This document shows positions 5,615-9,828 of a DNA stretch of 9,828 nucleotides, one piece after another. Source of the DNA: Arthrobacter sp. (lineage in GTDB: Bacteria > Actinomycetota > Actinomycetes > Actinomycetales > Micrococcaceae); the NCBI GenBank assembly GCA_018260285.1, contig JAGLBH010000050.1, positions 1 to 9,828 on the forward strand. Reading direction: 5' to 3'. A program made the position numbers and the translations under genes. The notes under the pieces are model-generated. The model did not search any database. It worked only from the letters and a program-made list of their open reading frames with translations, and was not told where the DNA came from. Every line of letters begins with the position of its first letter. Position 1 is the first letter of the stretch.

Positions 5615-6730
5615 GTGAAGGCGATTCGTCTTGGCCGTGCAGCGGCCGTTCTCTCTGTAGCAGCGCTGGCCCTCAGCGCCTGTGGCTCTGACAACGCAGC
5701 CTCCAACTCCTCCTCCTCGAGCTCCTCGACCTCTTCGAGCACCGCTGCAGCCGTCAGCGGCCAGATCAAGGGCGTCGGCTCTTCTGCTCAGAAGGCCGCG
5801 ATGAACGAGTGGATGACTCAGTTCCAGAACAAGAACTCCGGCGCCAAGGTGGACTACTCCCCGGACGGCTCCGGCGCAGGCCGCAAGGCCTTCATCGCAG
5901 GCGGCGCACAGTTCGCCGGCACGGACTCCTCCTTCAAGGACGAGGAGCTCGCTGCTGCCAAGGCAACCTGCCCCTCCGGCATCGTCGAGGTTCCCACCTA
6001 CGTCTCCCCGATCGCTGTGGCCTTCAACCTCCCCGGCGTCAAGGAGCTCAAGCTGGACGCGGCCACCACCGCCAAGGTTCTCCGCGGCGAGATCGCCAAG
6101 TGGAACGATCCGCAGATCGCCAAGCTCAACGAGGGCGTCACCCTCCCGGACCTGGCCATCACGCCGGTTCACCGCTCTGACGACTCGGGCACCACGGACA
6201 ACTTCACGGACTACCTGAACAAGGCTGCCCCGGATGTCTGGAAGGAAGCCAAGGCTCAGGCATGGCCCGCTTCCCTCAAGGGCGAGGCTGCCAAGGGCAC
6301 CGACGGCGTCATCTCCACCGTCAAGTCCACTCAGGGCGCTGTGACCTACGCTGACGAGTCCGCTGTGGGCGACCTCGGCGTCGTCTCCCTCAAGGTCGGC
6401 GAGGAGTTCGTCAAGCCGTCCGCTGAGGCCGCCACGAAGGCTGCCGACGTCGCCAAGCCGAAGCACGAGGGATCCGCCACGGACCTCGCCCTCACCATCG
6501 ACCGCAAGACCACGGCCTCCGGCGCATACCCGGCGATCATGATCTCGTACCAGGTCTTCTGCTCCACCTACAAGGACGCCAAGACCGCAGACACGATCAA
6601 GGCCTGGGCCAAGTTCGTGACGAGCGAGGAGGGCCAGAAGGCTGCTGCTGACGCCGCAGGCTCCGCTCCCCTCTCCGCTGAGCTCTCCAAGAAGGCCTCA
6701 GCTGCTGTCGAGACCATCAAGGCCGGCTAA
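5615..6730 (+). CDS. pstS: Phosphate ABC transporter, substrate-binding lipoprotein PstS
   Basis: Extracellular phosphate receptor that hands phosphate to the PstC-PstA channel. 371 residues from GTG 5615, which has AAGGA (5604-5608) six bases upstream. A lipoprotein signal peptide ends in LSAC with Cys23 as the lipidation site, followed by a Ser/Thr-rich tether (about 30-43) that spaces the domain from the membrane. Phosphate-binding loops are visible: GVGSSAQ (53-59), PDGSGAGRKAF (83-93), GTDSSF with Asp104 (the phosphate-contacting Asp), and RSDDSGTTDNF starting at Arg187. Two further cysteines (in ATCPSG and VFCSTY) may form a disulfide. It is the first gene of pstSCAB, preceded by a PHO-box-like repeat and followed after 14 bases by a strong hairpin, so it is probably expressed above the rest of the operon. 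Confidence 0.98.
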   Translation: MKAIRLGRAAAVLSVAALALSACGSDNAASNSSSSSSSTSSSTAAAVSGQIKGVGSSAQKAAMNEWMTQFQNKNSGAKVDYSPDGSGAGRKAFIAGGAQFAGTDSSFKDEELAAAKATCPSGIVEVPTYVSPIAVAFNLPGVKELKLDAATTAKVLRGEIAKWNDPQIAKLNEGVTLPDLAITPVHRSDDSGTTDNFTDYLNKAAPDVWKEAKAQAWPASLKGEAAKGTDGVISTVKSTQGAVTYADESAVGDLGVVSLKVGEEFVKPSAEAATKAADVAKPKHEGSATDLALTIDRKTTASGAYPAIMISYQVFCSTYKDAKTADTIKAWAKFVTSEEGQKAAADAAGSAPLSAELSKKASAAVETIKAG

Positions 6731-6744
6731 CACCCTGCCCCTCT

Positions 6745-6787
6745 GAAGGCCGTGAGCCCTGCGTTTTCTGCCGGGCTCACGGCCTTC
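6745..6787 (+). terminator. Strong hairpin between pstS and pstC, probable partial terminator
   Basis: Perfect 15-bp inverted repeat GAAGGCCGTGAGCCC (6745-6759) with its complement at 6773-6787, and a 13-base loop containing TTTT. It begins 14 bases after the pstS stop. There is no T-tract after the stem (the next bases are CCCCCGC), as in many actinobacterial terminators. It may terminate part of the transcription or protect the 3' end of a pstS-only message. Confidence 0.75.
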
Positions 6788-6842
6788 CCCCGCACTACTC
6801 GGCGGCTTCGGCCTGCCCCACCTCGACTGAAAGATATGTGCA

Positions 6843-7778
6843 GTGTCATCATCGACCGCAACATCGCAGAGCACCGCCAGCGGCCGTGCGGGTGACCGTA
6901 TTTTCGCTGGACTGTCACTCGGCGCCGGAATCCTCATCCTCATCGTTCTCGCCTGCGTCGCGATCTTCCTCCTCGTGCAGGCCTGGCCGGCCCTCATCGC
7001 GCCCGCCTCCGCATCCACCGGCGGCGCAGGCTTCTTCGCCTACGTCTGGCCGTTCATGGTCGGCACCGTCGCCGCCTCCCTCATCGCGATCCTCCTCGCT
7101 ACCCCCATCGGGGTGGGCGTCGCGCTCTTCATCTCCCACTACGCACACCGCCGCGCCGCTGACGCCCTCGGGTACGTCATCGACCTGCTCGCGGCCATCC
7201 CCTCCGTGGTCTACGGCGCCTGGGGCATCGCCTTCCTGGCTCCCAACCTCAAGGACAGCTACGCCTGGATGGCGGAGCACCTCGGATGGATCCCCCTCTT
7301 CGAGGGCCCGGCATCCCAGACGGGACGCACGCTCCTGACGGCCGCCATCGTTCTGGCCGTCATGATTCTGCCGATCATCACCTCGATCTCCCGCGAGCTC
7401 TTCCTCCAGGTGCCCAAGCTGCACGAAGAGGCTGCGCTCGCCCTCGGGGCCACCCGCTGGGAGATGATCCGCATGTCCGTTCTGCCGTTCGCCAAGCCCG
7501 GCATCATCTCGGGCGTCATGCTCGGCCTGGGCCGCGCGCTCGGCGAGACCATGGCGGTGACCCTCGTTCTCTCCTCCGGCGCTCTCACGGCAAGCCTCAT
7601 CAAGTCCGGCAACCAGACGATCCCTGCGGAGATTGCCCTGAACTTCCCTGAGGCCTTCGGCCTCCGGATGAATGAGCTCATCGCCGCAGGCCTGATCCTC
7701 TTCATCATCACGCTGGCGGTCAACCTGGTGGCCCGCTGGTTCGTCACCCGCAACAAGGAATTCTCGGGAGCCAACTGA
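6843..7778 (+). CDS. pstC: Phosphate ABC transporter permease PstC
   Basis: One of the two membrane subunits that form the phosphate channel with PstA. 311 residues, normal for PstC. Six hydrophobic segments are expected; the first is about 24-46 (AGILILIVLACVAIFLLV), and the last (IAAGLILFIITLAVNLVARW) is near the C-terminus. The EAA loop that contacts PstB starts at Glu195 (EEAALALGATRWEMIR), followed by GLGRALGETMAV, characteristic of PstC/PstA. The start is GTG 6843 with only a weak GAAAGA eight bases upstream; ATG 6836 and GTG 6838 are in other frames. It lies 112 bases after pstS, across the hairpin, and its TGA overlaps the pstA ATG by one base (TGATG), implying coupled translation. 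Confidence 0.97.
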   Translation: MSSSTATSQSTASGRAGDRIFAGLSLGAGILILIVLACVAIFLLVQAWPALIAPASASTGGAGFFAYVWPFMVGTVAASLIAILLATPIGVGVALFISHYAHRRAADALGYVIDLLAAIPSVVYGAWGIAFLAPNLKDSYAWMAEHLGWIPLFEGPASQTGRTLLTAAIVLAVMILPIITSISRELFLQVPKLHEEAALALGATRWEMIRMSVLPFAKPGIISGVMLGLGRALGETMAVTLVLSSGALTASLIKSGNQTIPAEIALNFPEAFGLRMNELIAAGLILFIITLAVNLVARWFVTRNKEFSGAN

Positions 7779-8911
7779 TGTCGCACAGCGTTGAAAGCAT
7801 GGACAATCGGACTGCACCGCTGCAGTCCCGTCGAGGCAACCTGACGAGGGGCACCCTGCCCCGCTGGGTTCCCTTCGCAGCCGGTGCGGCAGCGATCGCC
7901 GTCGCCTCCGCAGTCAAGGCCCTGGCCGGCTTCGGCCTCTTCGCCCTGGGGCTTCTCGCCGCAGTGCTCTTCGTCGTCGGCATGTACGCCGTGGCGCTCA
8001 AGGTCGAGGGCCACCGCAAGGCCACGGACCGCTTCTTCACCTATCTGGCGTGGGGAACGTTCCTCGTGGCGCTGCTCCCGCTCGTCTCCGTTCTCTGGAC
8101 GGTGCTCGAGAAGGGCATCCCCGGGCTCATCGCCCCCGGCTTCCTGGACACGTCGATGAACGGCGTCTCCGGCCTGGCGGACAAGAAGGCCGTGACCCAG
8201 GGCGGACCGGTTCTCGGCGGCGCCTACCACGCGCTCGTCGGCACGGTGCTCATCACCCTCTGGGCCACGATCATCTCGGTGCCCATCGGTGTTCTCACGG
8301 CGATCTACCTCGTCGAGTACGCGGCCAACAACCGCCTGTCCCGCGCCATCACGTTCTTCGTGGACGTCATGACGGGCATCCCCTCGATCGTGGCGGGCCT
8401 CTTCGCCGCCGCTCTCTTCACAGTGCTTGTGGGGCCGGGAACGCGCATGGGCATCGTGGCCGCCGTCGCCCTCTCCGTGCTCATGATCCCGGTGGTCGTG
8501 CGCTCCACGGAGGAGATGCTCAAGATCGTCCCGAACGAGCTGCGCGAGGCCTCCTACGCGCTCGGCGTGCGCAAGTGGCGCACGGTCACGAAGATCGTCA
8601 TCCCGACGGCGATCAGCGGCATCGCCTCGGGCATCACCCTGGCCATCGCCCGCGTGATCGGCGAGACCGCGCCCATCCTCGTGACGGCGGGTCTGACCAC
8701 GCGCATCAACACGAACGTGTTCGGCGAGTGGATGGCATCCCTGCCGGTGTACATCTACAGCTTCATCCAGAACCCCCTCAACCCGTCCTATTCAGAGCCC
8801 AGTGCTCAGCGCGCATGGGGCGCAGCCCTTCTGCTCATCATCCTGGTGATGCTCATGAACCTGCTCTCCCGCGTGATCGCCCGTTTCTTCGCCCCCAAGG
8901 GCGGCCGCTAG
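7778..8911 (+). CDS. pstA: Phosphate ABC transporter permease PstA
   Basis: Second channel subunit of the phosphate importer. ATG 7778 overlaps the pstC stop; GGGAG at 7766-7770 lies seven bases upstream. 377 residues, about 80 more than E. coli PstA. The extra part is N-terminal: a polar start, then two added hydrophobic segments (about 31-75, including GFGLFALGLLAAVLFVVGMY) before the first canonical helix (LAWGTFLVALLPLVSVLWTV). The core is typical: PIGVLTAIYLVEY, FFVDVMTGIPSIVAGLF, and the EAA loop near 255-290 (REASYALGVRKWRTVTKIVI) followed by ARVIGETAPILVTAG. From memory, Micrococcaceae PstA proteins share this extension. A second in-frame ATG at 7799 lacks a ribosome site. pstB follows after 57 bases. 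Confidence 0.97.
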   Translation: MSHSVESMDNRTAPLQSRRGNLTRGTLPRWVPFAAGAAAIAVASAVKALAGFGLFALGLLAAVLFVVGMYAVALKVEGHRKATDRFFTYLAWGTFLVALLPLVSVLWTVLEKGIPGLIAPGFLDTSMNGVSGLADKKAVTQGGPVLGGAYHALVGTVLITLWATIISVPIGVLTAIYLVEYAANNRLSRAITFFVDVMTGIPSIVAGLFAAALFTVLVGPGTRMGIVAAVALSVLMIPVVVRSTEEMLKIVPNELREASYALGVRKWRTVTKIVIPTAISGIASGITLAIARVIGETAPILVTAGLTTRINTNVFGEWMASLPVYIYSFIQNPLNPSYSEPSAQRAWGAALLLIILVMLMNLLSRVIARFFAPKGGR

Positions 8912-8914
8912 GCC

Positions 8915-8947
8915 CACGGCCAACCGTGCTCACCGGAGACGGCGAGC
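8915..8947 (+). promoter_or_regulatory. Two small hairpins in the pstA-pstB gap
   Basis: First stem CACGG/CCGTG (8915-8919 with 8924-8928, loop CCAA). Second stem GCTC/GAGC plus CCG/CGG around one A-C mismatch (8928-8935 with 8940-8947), closed by a GAGA loop of GNRA type. They share base 8928, so they may compete. They lie just before the pstB ribosome site and could affect message processing or pstB translation; there is no T-tract. Confidence 0.35.
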
Positions 8948-8968
8948 CCATGAAAAAAGGATTCAAGC

Positions 8969-9748
8969 ATGTCCAAGCGCATTGACGTGACCGACCTCAA
9001 CGTCTACTACGGCAAGTTCCTCGCGGTGGAAGGGGTCAACATCAACATTGCCCCCCGCGCCGTCACGGCCTTCATCGGCCCGTCGGGCTGCGGCAAGTCG
9101 ACCTTCCTCCGCACCCTCAACCGCATGCACGAGGTCATCCCCGGTGCATACGCCAAGGGCGAGGTTCTCCTCGACGGCGAAGACCTCTACGGCCCCGGCG
9201 TTGACCCCGTCAACGTCCGCAGCCAGGTGGGCATGGTCTTCCAGCGCCCCAACCCGTTCCCCACGATGTCCATCCGCGAGAACGTCCTCGCGGGCGTTCG
9301 CCTCAACAACCGCCGGATCTCGAAGTCCGACGCCGACGCGCTCGTCGAGGAGAGCCTCGTGGGCGCAAACCTCTGGAACGAGGTCAAGGACCGTCTGGAC
9401 AAGCCTGGCTCCGGCCTCTCCGGCGGACAGCAGCAGCGCCTGTGCATCGCCCGCACCATCGCGGTGAAGCCGGACGTCATCCTCATGGATGAGCCTGCCT
9501 CGGCTCTGGACCCCATCTCCACGCTCGCGATTGAGGACCTCATCCACGAGCTGAAGAAGGACTACACGGTGGTCATCGTGACCCACAACATGCAGCAGGC
9601 TGCGCGTGTTGCGGAGAAGACGGCGTTCTTCAACATCGAGGGCACCGGCAAGCCGGGCAAGCTCATCGAGTACGACGACACCTCGAAGATCTTCAACAAC
9701 CCGAGCCACCCGGAGACCGAGGCATACGTCTCCGGCCGCTTCGGATAA
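8969..9748 (+). CDS. pstB: Phosphate ABC transporter ATP-binding protein PstB
   Basis: Cytoplasmic ATPase that powers phosphate import through PstC-PstA. 259 residues, standard length. Walker [10 protein letters not shown] at 37-45; Q-loop region [15 protein letters not shown] signature LSGGQQQR at 150-157; Walker B VILMDEP at 170-176 followed by ASALDP; switch His206 in [12 protein letters not shown]. The phrase [13 protein letters not shown] and the C-terminal [19 protein letters not shown] are hallmarks of PstB and exclude most other importers. ATG 8969 has an excellent ribosome site, AAAAAAGGA, seven bases upstream. It is the last gene of pstSCAB here; phoU, often linked, is not in the window. 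Confidence 0.98.
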   Translation: MSKRIDVTDLNVYYGKFLAVEGVNINIAPRAVTAFIGPSGCGKSTFLRTLNRMHEVIPGAYAKGEVLLDGEDLYGPGVDPVNVRSQVGMVFQRPNPFPTMSIRENVLAGVRLNNRRISKSDADALVEESLVGANLWNEVKDRLDKPGSGLSGGQQQRLCIARTIAVKPDVILMDEPASALDPISTLAIEDLIHELKKDYTVVIVTHNMQQAARVAEKTAFFNIEGTGKPGKLIEYDDTSKIFNNPSHPETEAYVSGRFG

Positions 9749-9753
9749 CTCCG

Positions 9754-9769
9754 GGGGACACTCGTCCCC
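9754..9769 (+). terminator. Possible terminator hairpin after pstB
   Basis: Perfect stem GGGGAC/GTCCCC (9754-9759 with 9764-9769) with a 4-base ACTC loop, five bases after the pstB stop. The following bases are TTCCCCGG, so there is no T-tract. It is the first of several hairpins before the window ends. Confidence 0.45.
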
Positions 9770-9814
9770 TTCCCCGGGAAATCGGGGCTCGTCCCCTTCC
9801 TCGTGGAAATTGGG
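9761..9814 (+). repeat. Tandem repeat of 27-28 bases after pstB
   Basis: The 13-base string CTCGTCCCCTTCC occurs at 9761-9773 and again at 9788-9800. Each copy is followed by a related GGAAAT(C/T)GGG segment, so two adjacent units of about 27 bases are visible (9761-9787 and 9788-9814). Each unit contains self-complementary parts: TTCCCCGGGAA in the first, TTCCTCGTGGAA in the second, and CCCCTTC (9793-9799) can pair with GAAGGGG (9817-9823). The element may continue past the right edge. Confidence 0.6.
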
Positions 9815-9828
9815 TCGAAGGGGGCGGC

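Noticed and set aside
5540..6466. 308-codon minus-strand frame antisense to pstS
   Set aside because: It is a Gly/Val/Asp-rich shadow of the pstS codons. It also crosses the pstS leader and lacks motifs.
6836..7338. ATG 6836 or GTG 6838 as starts just before pstC
   Set aside because: Both are out of frame with PstC. The GTG 6838 frame gives a Ser/Pro/Arg-rich shadow protein, while GTG 6843 leads directly into a normal PstC N-terminus.
31..9748. Mobile elements, CRISPR arrays, tRNA genes or a novel defence or secondary-metabolite system
   Set aside because: No terminal inverted repeats, transposase motifs, spaced direct repeats, cloverleaf-like sequences or effector-type domains were seen; all nine genes fit conserved chromosomal neighbourhoods.

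Overview
The window is GC-rich chromosomal DNA from an actinobacterium, most likely a member of the Micrococcaceae (Arthrobacter-like). This rests on base composition, GTG starts, sparse -35 elements and close similarity of the PstA, DisA and RadA proteins to Arthrobacter-type sequences as I remember them; the genus cannot be fixed from sequence alone. Nearly every base is accounted for by nine protein genes. The largest gap between genes is 166 bases (5449-5614), so no stretch above 300 bases lacks a gene. I see no tRNA, rRNA, CRISPR array, insertion sequence or phage gene.

Left part (1-5448), genome maintenance and c-di-AMP: mutY (minus, running off the left edge), a divergent small membrane-anchored protein of unknown function (plus, 966-1607), then a minus-strand block read from right to left as a FUSC-family membrane protein, radA and disA. 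The radA-disA pair with mutY nearby is a recurring actinobacterial DNA-repair neighbourhood: MutY removes adenine opposite 8-oxoguanine, RadA remodels recombination intermediates, and DisA scans DNA and makes the second messenger c-di-AMP. The unknown protein is convergent with disA, with only six bases between the stop codons.

Right part (5449-9828), phosphate uptake: a complete high-affinity phosphate ABC transporter operon pstS-pstC-pstA-pstB on the plus strand. The pstS upstream region carries a two-unit 11-base PHO-box-like repeat and a leader hairpin. A perfect 15-bp hairpin without a T-tract separates pstS from pstCAB and probably lets the binding protein be made in excess over the membrane complex. 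pstC and pstA overlap by one base; pstA and pstB are separated by 57 bases that can fold into small hairpins. After pstB a 27-28-base tandem repeat with several hairpins runs towards the right edge.

I found no new multi-gene system. The points most worth a second look are regulatory (PHO box, pstS/pstC hairpin, post-pstB repeats, leaderless-type starts of mutY and the FUSC gene), plus the Gly-for-Ala change in the DisA DGA motif and the uncharacterised cysteine-containing membrane-anchored protein beside disA.
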